Part shown: piece after piece, positions 43,581 to 51,802 of the stretch
How the letters are laid out: the number at the start of each line of letters is the position of its first letter
Numbering within the stretch: the stretch's first letter is position 1
IMG/VR virus record: IMGVR_UViG_3300038424_000095
Span: 1-60,648 of that record
Strand: one strand, 5' to 3'
From: a virus
DNA: 60,648 nt
Program-made: the position numbers and the translations under genes
Notes under the pieces: model-generated
What the model saw: the letters and a program-made list of their open reading frames with translations, nothing else
Database searches by the model: none
Told to the model about the DNA's origin: nothing

Positions 43581-44516
43581 CTACCGGCCGGCTCCTGCCC
43601 GTTGTCGCTCCAAATGGCGCTGAAGGACAATGTCGTCTGCCTGCCTTCCGCTCGCGTTTTTCAAGTCATCGTCTGTTGAGCCGCTGATGACCGGAGCCGT
43701 ACCGCTCGCATGGGTCACCGTGGCATGTCCTTTTGCCTCGAATTCCTTTCTGGTCTTCTCGACGGCCTCTTTCACCGCCTTCTCCGTGGCTGCGGTGATC
43801 CTCTTGTCGAGGGTCATGGCCTCGTAAGCGGAAATTGCCGTCGTGTGGAGGGGGTTCTCTTCCATGAACTTCTTGATCTCCCCCTTGTCCCACATCTCTT
43901 TGAAGTCGGGATGGTCTTTCTGGTAGCCTTCGAGCGCCTTGGTGATGGTCTCGACCTGAGTGTTGACCTGCGTCTGCTGGGCGGCCTTCTGTGCCTTGGC
44001 GTCCATGATCTGAGAGGCTTTGTACGTCGCCTCCGCGACCACGTTAGCGTTGTAGCCGACAGGATCGTCCTGCATCCATTCGAGGATCTCGTCCTTCGAC
44101 ATCTTGGACGTGTCCTTAAAGGGCAGTTCCTCGACTTTCGTCTCTGGGACAGGGGCCGGTTGGGCCTTCGCCGCATCCTCTAAGGCCTTCGCCCGTGACT
44201 CTGCCGCTATCCTGGCCTCGCGCTCTTTGGTTACCTCGTCCCTTGCCGTGTCTCTTGCTGTCTTCAGCCTCTGCCATGCAGGGTCTTTGTGGTACGGCTG
44301 AGGGACATCTTCCTCCGCTCCCGCTTCCTTCTTCTCAGGTTCCTCTTTGTCCTTGGCACCAGCGGTATCGCCGCCACTCGCATCCCCGAGGGGGGTGTCA
44401 TCAGGTTCATCGGATACCTGGTCGATGGAGGTAGACGATGTCTCCATCACCGCATTCAGTCCGGCGTCGCGGAAGTCTGCGGTTTCTTGTTTAGCGTCCT
44501 GGGTTTCTTCGGCCAT
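43581..44516 (-). CDS. Scaffold protein
   Basis: A 311-residue acidic protein with a long disordered N-terminus (MAEETQDAKQETADF, D/E/S/T/G-rich to residue 80) and a helical centre (AWQRLKTARDTARDEVTKER, then EAVEKTRKEFEAKG). This pattern and the place directly upstream of the capsid gene fit an assembly scaffold. The C-terminus is basic (LQRHLERQRAGAGR), as in scaffolds that bind the capsid protein. GGAGGCCACAA precedes the ATG. Confidence 0.78.
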   Translation of the reverse strand: MAEETQDAKQETADFRDAGLNAVMETSSTSIDQVSDEPDDTPLGDASGGDTAGAKDKEEPEKKEAGAEEDVPQPYHKDPAWQRLKTARDTARDEVTKEREARIAAESRAKALEDAAKAQPAPVPETKVEELPFKDTSKMSKDEILEWMQDDPVGYNANVVAEATYKASQIMDAKAQKAAQQTQVNTQVETITKALEGYQKDHPDFKEMWDKGEIKKFMEENPLHTTAISAYEAMTLDKRITAATEKAVKEAVEKTRKEFEAKGHATVTHASGTAPVISGSTDDDLKNASGRQADDIVLQRHLERQRAGAGR

Positions 44517-44537
44517 TTGTGGCCTCCTTTGGTAGAA

Positions 44538-44586
44538 TAAAAAAGCCCCTCAAGGAACCGACTCTAAGTCCGGCTCCGAGAGGGGC
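44538..44586 (-). terminator. Intrinsic terminator-like hairpin upstream of scaffold
   Basis: On the minus strand GCCCCTC (44586-44580) pairs with GAGGGGC (44551-44545), followed by TTTTTT. A second helix, GGAGCCG with CGGTTCC, lies inside. It sits between the small genes at 44660 and the scaffold start at 44516, so it could end or attenuate the message before the capsid genes; a promoter between it and the scaffold gene is not obvious. Confidence 0.6.
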
Positions 44587-44606
44587 AATGTGCCCGTGTC
44601 GGCTTT

Positions 44607-44639
44607 CCTATCCGTGCATCACAGTGAGGGGCGGATAGG
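44607..44639 (-). ncRNA. Candidate structured RNA element before the terminator
   Basis: CCTATCCG (44607-44614) and CGGATAGG (44632-44639) form an 8-bp perfect hairpin with a 17-base loop, 20 bases upstream (minus-strand sense) of the terminator hairpin. Together they make a compact, GC-rich structured stretch with no gene between 44660 and 44516. It could be a small noncoding RNA or an attenuator leader. I do not recognise a known RNA class. Confidence 0.35.
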
Positions 44640-44659
44640 CGTTAGTTGTCGCTTATGCT

Positions 44660-44788
44660 CTACTTCATGTCTGAACCTCCATGGATCTGGACGTAAATAG
44701 AAGCTACCATCCCACAGACACTAACGGCCAAGATGGCGATCAGGGCATATGGTTCTATCTGGAAAATGAAACTGAAAAAGCTATCCAT
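44660..44788 (-). CDS. 42-residue membrane protein
   Basis: The ATG overlaps the preceding TGA (TGATG). The product has one membrane helix (ALIAILAVSVCGMVASIY) preceded by FFSFIFQIEP. Too short to classify. The coupled arrangement supports translation. Confidence 0.5.
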   Translation of the reverse strand: MDSFFSFIFQIEPYALIAILAVSVCGMVASIYVQIHGGSDMK

Positions 44789-44892
44789 CACGCCGCTTCC
44801 CCCTTCTCTTTCAGCAGCGCCTCCAATATCCCGATCATGCCTTTCAGACCCCTAATAATGGCATGGATGAGGAGGCGCGACTCAGAGGTCAT
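44788..44892 (-). CDS. 34-residue helical peptide
   Basis: The ATG overlaps the upstream stop as ATGA. Product MTSESRLLIHAIIRGLKGMIG and then LEALLKEKGEAA, an amphipathic helix. Short, but coupled at both ends. Confidence 0.45.
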   Translation of the reverse strand: MTSESRLLIHAIIRGLKGMIGILEALLKEKGEAA

Positions 44893-45158
44893 CTAAATTT
44901 TCTCCTCCACCACGGGCCAAGAGGTGGAAGCAGGTGGCCTTCCCACCGTACTTCCTCTTTCGGTTCGTCAAGACTTGCTGGAGGCATCACACGGATGATG
45001 GCTATTTTAGATACATCGACGAACATTTTTGAGTTCTGGCCTTGAAGAGTCAGGGTTTTGTGAAATGGCCCTTCTTCCGGAAGGACTGTGCCCCCGCAGA
45101 AAGAACCGCCTGTAGTCCAGACCATTAAGACTTTGCCCGTCATCTCGTCTATGGTCAT
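44889..45158 (-). CDS. Hypothetical β-rich protein
   Basis: An 89-residue protein (MTIDEMTGKVLMVWTTGG..., then SKMFVDVSKIAIIRVMPP). It has a β-strand pattern and a basic WWRRKFR end. ATGA overlaps on both sides. It lies between portal and scaffold genes. No family recognised. Confidence 0.55.
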   Translation of the reverse strand: MTIDEMTGKVLMVWTTGGSFCGGTVLPEEGPFHKTLTLQGQNSKMFVDVSKIAIIRVMPPASLDEPKEEVRWEGHLLPPLGPWWRRKFR

Positions 45159-45538
45159 ACCTCGATCCTCTCCCGCTCCATCTTCTGTCTCAAGAGCCTG
45201 GCCGCCATCCTGTCCTCGTCGAATTCAGGCTCCCGCCTCCTCTCTTCCCCTGGTTCCATGTGCCTGATGCCTTCCTTCTGCATGAGGATGCGAAGGTTCT
45301 CCCGGGTCGGCGACTTCATGAAGGCCTGGACGTGAGGCTTGGTTGACTCCTTGTCGACCACGTCTCGGATGCTATTGATCCATTCCGCGGTATCGGGCAG
45401 CCTCTTCCCGGCCGAATTGCCGAAGAACTTGTGCATGTCGGCGCCACATTCAGGGCAGGGGATAGTCTCGACGTCCCGATCCACGATGGATTCGGCAATG
45501 GTGGAGCAGTCCGAGCAGACGAAGTCAAAAAGTAGCAT
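45155..45538 (-). CDS. Zinc-ribbon protein of FmdB type between portal and scaffold
   Basis: A 127-residue protein. Residues 8-11 (CSDC) and 28-31 (CPEC) in a LLFDFVCSDC...IPCPECGADMHK context match the FmdB-like zinc ribbon common in phage head operons. The rest is helical and ends in charged RLLRQKMERERIEV. Such proteins are often near scaffold genes; the role is not known. TAATG overlap with the upstream gene. Confidence 0.68.
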   Translation of the reverse strand: MLLFDFVCSDCSTIAESIVDRDVETIPCPECGADMHKFFGNSAGKRLPDTAEWINSIRDVVDKESTKPHVQAFMKSPTRENLRILMQKEGIRHMEPGEERRREPEFDEDRMAARLLRQKMERERIEV

Positions 45539-45738
45539 TACCGAACCACCTCTATACCGTTGTTGGGCGTGTCTATCAAAGCCGGTCCCGCCTGTGCCGT
45601 GTCAATGATCTGCTTCTCTACCGACGTGAGAGAAGCCTTTATTAGTTCCCTTGCCATGAGGGGGTTCATCCCCTTCCATGTCGTGTTGACGACGCCATTC
45701 TCACCAATCCAGATACGTACTTCCATTCCTTCCGGCAT
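45538..45738 (-). CDS. 66-residue hypothetical protein
   Basis: MPEGMEVRIWIGENGVVN then TWKGMNPLMARELIKASLTS; a small α/β protein with a short β hairpin and helix, without motifs. Stop and next start overlap (TAATG). The ribosome site is GGAGGAGTATGCC. Confidence 0.5.
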   Translation of the reverse strand: MPEGMEVRIWIGENGVVNTTWKGMNPLMARELIKASLTSVEKQIIDTAQAGPALIDTPNNGIEVVR

Positions 45739-45764
45739 ACTCCTCCTCCTTTGTTCTCTCCGGC

Positions 45765-45938
45765 CTATTTCGGTCCCCTGTTCATTGCCGCCTGGTACAT
45801 ATGGAAAAGGTGCTTCTTGGGCTTCTTAACATGCATGGGCAGCCCCTTGCTCTTAGCGCCTTCATCAACCCATCGCTGGGCGATCTCAGGGTGCTTGGCC
45901 CACATGAAACGACGCTGACTCTCTGACGAAAATGGCAT
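45765..45938 (-). CDS. 57-residue phage protein of SESQRRFMWAKHPEIA type
   Basis: ATG after CAGGGAGATTACGCC. The product begins MPFSSESQRRFMWAKHPEIA, a sequence very common in small phage proteins of unknown function near portal genes, then a basic PMHVKKPKKHLF stretch. Unannotated length class but recognisable family pattern. Confidence 0.65.
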   Translation of the reverse strand: MPFSSESQRRFMWAKHPEIAQRWVDEGAKSKGLPMHVKKPKKHLFHMYQAAMNRGPK

Positions 45939-45958
45939 GGCGTAATCTCCCTGTTGAG

Positions 45959-46303
45959 TTAGTTATTCCCCGTAAATATTTGATACTCCTCAAGATGGAA
46001 ATACCCGCGACACGATTTTATCCCGGTGCGATCTCTTTCAAGCATTGAAGCAACCAAGTCGAGAAGATACTGCTTTGCCTTTTTTTCTTTTATGGCCTTT
46101 TCCTGTTCTACTACACCTGATATCTGTTGCAGTTCCTGTTTGGTCAAGGAGGCCGTTGAAAAAGCGTGCACGTAGTACCATTTTCTGTTCTTCGCTCGGC
46201 ATTTAAAACTGACGAAATAGGTCAACTTGAGAGCGTTATTGATAAAGTGCCAACCTGCAGGCGATTGTATGGCTTTCGACAACTGTTCCCGGTCAACGTC
46301 CAT
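45959..46303 (-). CDS. Hypothetical protein near portal
   Basis: A 114-residue protein (SPAGWHFINNALKLTYFVSFK, then KNRKWYYVHAFSTASLTKQE) with a helical C-terminus. It starts 3 bases after the portal stop. No motif recognised; probably β-strands plus helix. Confidence 0.55.
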   Translation of the reverse strand: MDVDREQLSKAIQSPAGWHFINNALKLTYFVSFKCRAKNRKWYYVHAFSTASLTKQELQQISGVVEQEKAIKEKKAKQYLLDLVASMLERDRTGIKSCRGYFHLEEYQIFTGNN

Positions 46304-46305
46304 GC

Positions 46306-48531
46306 CTATGTCTCCTTATCATTGTCGCTCTTTACCCCGTTAATCTGTCCCTTCTGTATGTCCACAGCCACCTTGGCGGCATCTACCCTTCTCTGCTTGT
46401 GGGCGTCGTGGATGTCCGCCACGGCCTCGGCTCTCTTGATGACGAGGTTCTCCTTGTCGAGCTCAATTCCGGCCGCTATCTTCGCCTGGGCCATCTTCTC
46501 GGTGTTGATCTGCTCTGCTATCAGGGCCGTCTCGGCCCGTGCCTTCTTGGCTTGCTCGCCCTTCAGCATGGCATCGGCCTGTTCCTTCACGTTCGTCTGT
46601 GCCTGTGGCTGTTGTCCCGTGAGCGCCCGTTGAAGTATCTGCATGAACGGCGGTATCTTGCCGGCCTTCTTCGCACGCTCGAACATCTTCGGGTCCATCT
46701 TGGCAAGCGTGCCAATGGCGTCTATCAATCCAGGGGGACATCCTATCTCTTTAAGCTCATTGAGGAGGCTCGACAGCGGGCCTTGTTTCATTCTCTGGAT
46801 GATCTGCTGCTTCCCTGAGTAGTCGAGCTTCTCGAGGAGGGCTTCTTTATCAATCGCTCCCATCTTCGCAAGTTCCAGGGCTTCCTGACGCTGCTGAACC
46901 TTGGAGACGGGCAACGTCGAACCGGTGACGAAGGTAAGATTCGAGGGGATGATAAGGTCCTTCCCGCGGATTGCTTTGCTCACCTTGTCGCCGTTCGAAT
47001 TCGTGTAGGCAAGCCACCTTTCCGTTGCGCCTTCCCCTTCGTTGTAGAAGTTCTGTGCGCAGCTCATATACATCCTGCCCGTCTCACGAATGAGATAGCC
47101 GTAATTGCGGGTCTTGCCCCGCATCATAGTCGACGCCCGCTCCATAAGGGCAGCAAGGGCCTTGAACGCAAGCTGGCCATTCGTATTCTGTGCCTGGTCG
47201 AGTTCGAACGTGCCGGCCACGAGAAAGAAGAGGTCCTTGAACAGGGTGATGTACGCGCTGAGGTCCTGGTTCATCGGGGGCTGTTCAAGCCACCTTATCG
47301 CCTGGGCCTGTTCCGCGTTCGAGGGGTTGACTACCGTGGCTTCATTCGTAAATTCATCGTTCGACACCCCGGACGTGATCGGGTTCATGACTTTCATCCT
47401 GGCGCCGATGTCTTTGTAGTAGATCAACTGACTGATGATTTTGTCGAGTTCACGGACGAGTTCTTCTACCTGCTGCAAGTCGCTCTCTCCCCATGCCGAA
47501 GAGGTGTCGTCAATCGAGTTGGCCAACGCGACGGGAAAACGGTCCCACAGGTATGTCTGTCTGGCAAGGTCTTCTTCAAGGGCAGGGCTGATATTCGGGT
47601 TGCTCTTGTCCTGGAGGACAACCTTGCCTGCGGAGCACACCTCGACGTAGCGGATATTGCCCTTGTACAGATCGTTGTCTTCCTTATCCTTCCGGTAGTC
47701 ATGGCAGTAACACCGCACCAGGAGGGTCTTGTCGTCCTCTCCGTCGAAGAGCATCCCGCCGAACTTCGCGTAGACGGTCTTGATTGTGTTGAGGATCTTG
47801 ATCATCATGGTCGGTCCGCCCTCGCGGGTAACATCCGAGTTGACGTCCCGCCGCTCGTCGCCCATCTCTTTGAGGACTTCGCCGTCAGGCTTGATGTCCT
47901 TAGCCTTGTCTGGGTAGAGGCGCCTGAGACTGCGCACGCTCATGGGCTGCCAGACAAGAAAGGCCTCGCATCCCTGCAGGTCCAGGGGATCGCAGAGTTC
48001 CAGTGGCCACCATCCGAAATGATAGGGGTCGAGGACGTGCGTTTCTACCTCGCCGTAGCCCTTTTTGAGACGCCGGTTGAAGCATACCTCTACGCCTGTG
48101 ATGCCGTAAATCTCTCCGGTCCGGACTGCCCGGGCGTACCGATGCTGCTGCTCGGTCTCGTTCCACCAGTGCTCGGACTGATGAAGCTGGTCTTCGAGAA
48201 CGTCTTCCTGTTCAGGCTGCAACTGCCCCTCGGCGTGGACGTTGAAGGTCGGGTCGTTGTCGGTGAGGACGTTGACTGTGCGCTGAATGTGTGTGTGGGT
48301 GAGGTTGATGGACGCGAGCTTGATGTTGCTGACGTTCTTTGCCTGCCAGTGGAGATTCTTGACGAGTTTGTAGAACTTCATCCAGAGGTCGTGCAAGCCT
48401 AACCTTTTCTTCTCCTCGACGATCTTCCGCCACATCTCCATAACGGCCTCGCCCACAGCCTTGGGGTCTGACTTGGCAGGGAGCAGCTCGTAGTCTTCGG
48501 GAGAATCTTTTATTGCTTCGGGCTCAGGCAC
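46306..48531 (-). CDS. Portal protein
   Basis: A 741-residue protein with a GTG start after GGAGGGCATAA. Signs of a podovirus-type portal are the wing/stem pattern LHWQAKNVSNIKLASINLTHTHIQ (abbreviated), VLTDNDPTFNVHAEG, EIYGITGVEVCFN, DPYHFGWWPLE, and the long helical C-terminal barrel rich in Gln and Lys (EQADAMLKGEQAKKARAETAL). It forms the 12-fold DNA channel at the head vertex. Larger than the 450-550 residues of siphovirus portals, as in P22-like phages. Confidence 0.85.
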   Translation of the reverse strand: MPEPEAIKDSPEDYELLPAKSDPKAVGEAVMEMWRKIVEEKKRLGLHDLWMKFYKLVKNLHWQAKNVSNIKLASINLTHTHIQRTVNVLTDNDPTFNVHAEGQLQPEQEDVLEDQLHQSEHWWNETEQQHRYARAVRTGEIYGITGVEVCFNRRLKKGYGEVETHVLDPYHFGWWPLELCDPLDLQGCEAFLVWQPMSVRSLRRLYPDKAKDIKPDGEVLKEMGDERRDVNSDVTREGGPTMMIKILNTIKTVYAKFGGMLFDGEDDKTLLVRCYCHDYRKDKEDNDLYKGNIRYVEVCSAGKVVLQDKSNPNISPALEEDLARQTYLWDRFPVALANSIDDTSSAWGESDLQQVEELVRELDKIISQLIYYKDIGARMKVMNPITSGVSNDEFTNEATVVNPSNAEQAQAIRWLEQPPMNQDLSAYITLFKDLFFLVAGTFELDQAQNTNGQLAFKALAALMERASTMMRGKTRNYGYLIRETGRMYMSCAQNFYNEGEGATERWLAYTNSNGDKVSKAIRGKDLIIPSNLTFVTGSTLPVSKVQQRQEALELAKMGAIDKEALLEKLDYSGKQQIIQRMKQGPLSSLLNELKEIGCPPGLIDAIGTLAKMDPKMFERAKKAGKIPPFMQILQRALTGQQPQAQTNVKEQADAMLKGEQAKKARAETALIAEQINTEKMAQAKIAAGIELDKENLVIKRAEAVADIHDAHKQRRVDAAKVAVDIQKGQINGVKSDNDKET

Positions 48532-48705
48532 TTATGCCCTCCTGAATACGATCTGCGCGTCGTGGTCGACGGACTTCAGCCGGTCTCTCCACACAAGCCT
48601 GTTGAAGTACTTACAGGCCCTGAGCGTGTCCACAACCCATTTCCTTCGGACGGGAGCGTACCACTTCTCGACTACGGCATCGAGGTCGGCATAGCTGAAA
48701 CTCAC
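48532..48705 (-). CDS. 57-residue hypothetical protein
   Basis: GTG start after GGAGGACAAGAA, overlapping the previous TGA (GTGA). MSFSYADLDAVVEKWYAPVRRKW then LRACKYFNRLVWRDRL is helical and basic. It directly precedes the portal and may act in head assembly; no family seen. Confidence 0.5.
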   Translation of the reverse strand: MSFSYADLDAVVEKWYAPVRRKWVVDTLRACKYFNRLVWRDRLKSVDHDAQIVFRRA

Positions 48706-48977
48706 TTCTTCTTGTCCTCCGCTGCCTTGTCGGCATACTGCTCGTCGGTCTTGAACTGCGTGCATTCGGACCCCGTGCAGTCGCCAGTAGGCTGCTCTGC
48801 CGGGGCTTCAGCGGTCGGCTCAGTGGCCTCTACGGCCAGCTCGAAGTCTATCTTCACTGTGTGCGCCGGCTCGTTGGCCGCATGGACGAGGGAGTACACC
48901 TTGTTCACGACGATGCCTTCAGCCACCGCGACGTCATAGTTTCCCTTGGCCGCGTTCCAGGATAGTTCAAGCAACAT
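48702..48977 (-). CDS. 91-residue hypothetical protein
   Basis: ATG after AAGGAGGAGAAAC; an earlier frame start at 49073 has no ribosome site. LLELSWNAAKGNYDVAVAEGIVV then a Thr/Ala/Glu-rich linker and a DCTGSECTQ pair of cysteines, ending in charged DKAAEDKKK. Unknown function. Confidence 0.55.
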   Translation of the reverse strand: MLLELSWNAAKGNYDVAVAEGIVVNKVYSLVHAANEPAHTVKIDFELAVEATEPTAEAPAEQPTGDCTGSECTQFKTDEQYADKAAEDKKK

Positions 48978-49152
48978 GTTTCTCCTCCTTGGCAAATTGC
49001 CTCTGTTTCTCCCTGGTCCCTCTGCCGTGACAAGCCACGCACCGCTTGGTTCCACGGCGCACGCCAGGCTCAAACCCTGAGCCGCCGCAACGCGTGCATT
49101 TGATCTTGAAGAAGTTCTGAATAATCCAGAGAAGGCCGTATTCGTGGGTCAT
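48967..49152 (-). CDS. Zinc-finger protein (DnaJ-type CxxCxGxG pair)
   Basis: A 61-residue protein; the ATG at 49152 overlaps the previous TGA (TGATG). CTRCGGSGFEPG and CVACHGRGTRE form two CxxC...G.G motifs like a DnaJ zinc module. The C-terminus is basic and helical. Function unknown, perhaps assembly chaperone-like, which is speculation. Confidence 0.62.
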   Translation of the reverse strand: MTHEYGLLWIIQNFFKIKCTRCGGSGFEPGVRRGTKRCVACHGRGTREKQRQFAKEEKHVA

Positions 49153-49562
49153 CAATGCACCACTCTTTTATGCGCAATCAAGCCAGCATTGCTTTTGCAT
49201 GGCTTCCCGCATTCGTCACAGGTCCATAGTGCCGAGGAGGGGGCTGTCTTACCAGCACCACTTGAGGGTGTCATGGCGTCGCCCCCTCCTTCTATCGGCA
49301 CTCCCTTACCTTCTGGCAGGGGCTTCACTTCGAATCTCCCTTCCTTGGTCATCACCGCATCTTCCTCGGTAAAATTTGAGTGGCAAACAGGACATAGCAT
49401 CTCTCCAAACCGTCTTGTAGCATCCAGCTCAAAAGGTGGTGGGAAGCCATTTTGTGGTCTTGGACTATAAAACATGCTGCCATCAAGAGGAAGATGTAAT
49501 TTGTCGGTATCAACATTCGCAGCCCACTCTCCGCAAGCCACGCAAAGAGCTTTGGTAATCAT
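49152..49562 (-). CDS. Zinc-binding protein with C-terminal C2H2 finger
   Basis: A 136-residue protein; ATG at 49562 overlaps the upstream stop (ATGA). N-terminal CVACG and CPVCH pairs are separated by a KLHLPLDGSMFYSP segment. The C-terminus has CDECGKPCKSNAGLIAHKRVVH in a C-x2-C-x12-H-x4-H spacing, a C2H2-type finger unusual for a phage. Possible DNA binding. It lies in the portal-terminase interval. Confidence 0.68.
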   Translation of the reverse strand: MITKALCVACGEWAANVDTDKLHLPLDGSMFYSPRPQNGFPPPFELDATRRFGEMLCPVCHSNFTEEDAVMTKEGRFEVKPLPEGKGVPIEGGGDAMTPSSGAGKTAPSSALWTCDECGKPCKSNAGLIAHKRVVH

Positions 49563-49708
49563 GATGCCCACCGTACTGTTTGTCTAGGCTTGCTTATAAC
49601 ATCTTCTGGAGACCATCCCCTTTGTATGCGATTATCCATCCCAACTCTTCCTACAGTGCTTGGTCCTATAATGTCTCCAACGCTATATGTCAGCGTTATT
49701 TTCCCCAT
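49559..49708 (-). CDS. 49-residue hypothetical protein
   Basis: ATG overlaps the previous TGA (TGATG) and the stop overlaps the next ATG (ATGA). VGDIIGPSTVGRVGMDNRIQRGWSPEDVISKP resembles the short R...GWSPE.A...P DNA-binding motif seen in phage endonuclease C-termini. May be a DNA-binding remnant. Confidence 0.5.
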   Translation of the reverse strand: MGKITLTYSVGDIIGPSTVGRVGMDNRIQRGWSPEDVISKPRQTVRWAS

Positions 49709-49968
49709 CACTTCTCCCTTTCCCCGGTTTCACCGATCGGCTTATCCGAGGTGCCTCTCATCATGTCTTCCCAGATGTTCGTTTGAACCAGCGGCTCCCC
49801 ATCCTTCTTCTGCCTCTTGAAAACCAGCGAGGGTCTATTTTCTTGAGGCATAACAGTCAGCCTCCCCCATCGAAAACCGATCCTGGCGCACCACAGCGCG
49901 AGCAATATGCCGATAATGGCGCCAAAGAGGATGCCGAGGACGAAAAGCTCTTCTTGGGTCGCGGTCAT
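49708..49968 (-). CDS. Small membrane protein
   Basis: An 86-residue protein with one N-terminal membrane helix (LFVLGILFGAIIGILLALWCA) followed by a charged tail (KRQKKDGEPLVQTNIWEDMM). It overlaps the upstream gene by ATGA. Role unknown; located next to terminase. Confidence 0.6.
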   Translation of the reverse strand: MTATQEELFVLGILFGAIIGILLALWCARIGFRWGRLTVMPQENRPSLVFKRQKKDGEPLVQTNIWEDMMRGTSDKPIGETGEREK

Positions 49969-50156
49969 ACTGTCGTTACTCCATATTCCTGAAACTGCTT
50001 GCGCTTAGCTTCCATAGCGAGCTCGATGTCGGCCTGGTCACGCCAGCTTTGCCAAGGGACCCTATGATGTTTGATACACGAAAGCCATTGAAAGCTGCGC
50101 CCGCCATACTGCCAAACCTGAACAACTTTCTTGCACTCAGGGCAATATGCCTTCAC
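49965..50156 (-). CDS. Small zinc-ribbon-like protein next to terminase
   Basis: A 63-residue protein beginning MKAYCPECKKVVQVWQYGG, with one CPEC pair and further cysteine and histidines (SCIKHHR). It overlaps the terminase end by 4 bases. Unknown function. Confidence 0.58.
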   Translation of the reverse strand: MKAYCPECKKVVQVWQYGGRSFQWLSCIKHHRVPWQSWRDQADIELAMEAKRKQFQEYGVTTV

Positions 50157-51802
50157 TCAATCCCTCCGCACGGGTCAAATATATCCCCTTCCCCCTCCAT
50201 CTGCCCGAAGACCTTGCGCAGGTAATTGTCTGTGCGCATCTGCTCGGTCAGGTGTATCCGCTCGGTTTGATTCCCCGGCTGGCCGGTGACGGCGTCGATG
50301 ATGCGGTCGGAGAGAGGGCGCCGATGCTCTGGGTCCTTGTTAATCTGCACGATCTTGTCGAGGAGGAGTCCTATCAGCGCGAAGCTGTCGACCTGGTCCT
50401 TCGTGCGTGCCTTCGGAAATCGGCGCAGCTCGTATTCGAAGTCTGCCAGCCATGGGGGCTCAAACGCTCCCCGCTTTGGCAGGAGGATAACTCCCTGCTT
50501 TGCGCGACCCTGGATGGATCTGGCCCGGGCAACCTTGTCCTTATCAGGCCTAAATTCCTCAAGATTGAGGTAAACACCGGCTTCTTGCATGGCCTTTTTC
50601 AGGAAGGGCCCTATCGTGCGTTCTATGTTCTCTACCTCGATGGCGAACATGAGGGGCTTCCAGGTCCTCTGTACGTCGATGAGCTCCTCGATGATGGACA
50701 AGGCGTCCCAATGGCCGCGTCTTACGTGAACGACCGGCAGGCGCTTCAGCATGTCTATTCCTGCCACCACAATAGCGGTATAGGCTGCCTTCTCTCGTTC
50801 GGATATAGCCAGGTCAGCAGCGGCGTAAAGCGTGAGCCTGTCGGGGATTACCTCATAGCGGGGAAACCAGTTGAGACTGAAAAAAGCATTTTCGTCTTCA
50901 GGGGTTGGATCAAGGAGGTATTGGCAGGAGTAGATGTAATCCCCGACTGTCGGGTCCTTTCTGATTTCTTCTTGTCGATTGAGGCTAAACTGCTCTGGCC
51001 ACAGTGCTACGGCACCATCGGATGACGGCGGTACGGCCTTACCGGTCATGAAATGATAGCTTGCCGGCCGCTTGTACGTCCGGTACATTCCGGACTTTTC
51101 CATGTCGCAGTGCAGGTCTCCGTCATCGTAGATCGTCCCTGCGATCTGAATATTTCCCCCAGTCTGAAGGATCGATGAACGCATGAGACCGTAGGCATCG
51201 CGGTTCTTGTCCATCATCTCCCTGGAGGTACAGGTCTCGGGCGTCACGATGTCATCACACTTAATCCTCGGAAAATGGAGTCCAGTCGGCTGGTTCTCAA
51301 GGCTGGTTGCCAAAAACGAAGGCTCCTGCCGACCGGTGTGATAGGGAAGAATGAATTCCTCGTCAGTCCACTTAGGTGATTCCTTTTGAGGGTTTGCCCA
51401 TATCTTGTCAGGAAACAACTCTCGGAGCCTTCTGTTGCTCTCAAAGTGCCATTTGACGGCACGCATCTTCTTAACACTTCGCTTAAGGGCGTCACATACG
51501 ATAGCGATAGGCTCTGAGGGGACCTTGAGGTATTGTCTGATGCCATCGGCAATAGTGAAAATTTGGGTCTTGCAGTGGCCGCGGGGGAGGAGAAACAACG
51601 ACAGGTTGGTGTCCTTCTGGACTTCGGCAGCAAACTCCTGGTGTACGGGCCCGGTGAGCCACCAGTACCCCAGGATGAATTTCGCAAAGAAATAGAGGTC
51701 ATTAAGCCCCCACTCCCTGATCAGATTCGCCTGGTCTTCCGAGGATAAGCTTTGTAAGGTCCTCAACAATGGCTCGTACTTCAGGTCCACAGGTAAGCTC
51801 AT
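50153..51802 (-). CDS. terL: Terminase large subunit
   Basis: A 549-residue protein. It drives genome packaging with an N-terminal ATPase and C-terminal RNase H-like nuclease. LLPRGHCKTQIF (about 71-82) is a phage-type Walker A, IKCDDIVT holds the Walker B acids, and YAAADLAIS plus later SDDEV-like VDSFALIG fit the nuclease acids. The ATG at 51802 is chosen because the longer start (51856) only increases a large overlap with the small subunit; even so the two overlap by about 100 bases. The ribosome site is weak, so the start is uncertain. Confidence 0.85.
   Translation of the reverse strand: MSLPVDLKYEPLLRTLQSLSSEDQANLIREWGLNDLYFFAKFILGYWWLTGPVHQEFAAEVQKDTNLSLFLLPRGHCKTQIFTIADGIRQYLKVPSEPIAIVCDALKRSVKKMRAVKWHFESNRRLRELFPDKIWANPQKESPKWTDEEFILPYHTGRQEPSFLATSLENQPTGLHFPRIKCDDIVTPETCTSREMMDKNRDAYGLMRSSILQTGGNIQIAGTIYDDGDLHCDMEKSGMYRTYKRPASYHFMTGKAVPPSSDGAVALWPEQFSLNRQEEIRKDPTVGDYIYSCQYLLDPTPEDENAFFSLNWFPRYEVIPDRLTLYAAADLAISEREKAAYTAIVVAGIDMLKRLPVVHVRRGHWDALSIIEELIDVQRTWKPLMFAIEVENIERTIGPFLKKAMQEAGVYLNLEEFRPDKDKVARARSIQGRAKQGVILLPKRGAFEPPWLADFEYELRRFPKARTKDQVDSFALIGLLLDKIVQINKDPEHRRPLSDRIIDAVTGQPGNQTERIHLTEQMRTDNYLRKVFGQMEGEGDIFDPCGGIE

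Noticed and set aside
44104-44540. Open plus-strand frames opposite the scaffold gene
   Set aside because: They reflect the biased codons of the acidic scaffold and have no ribosome sites.
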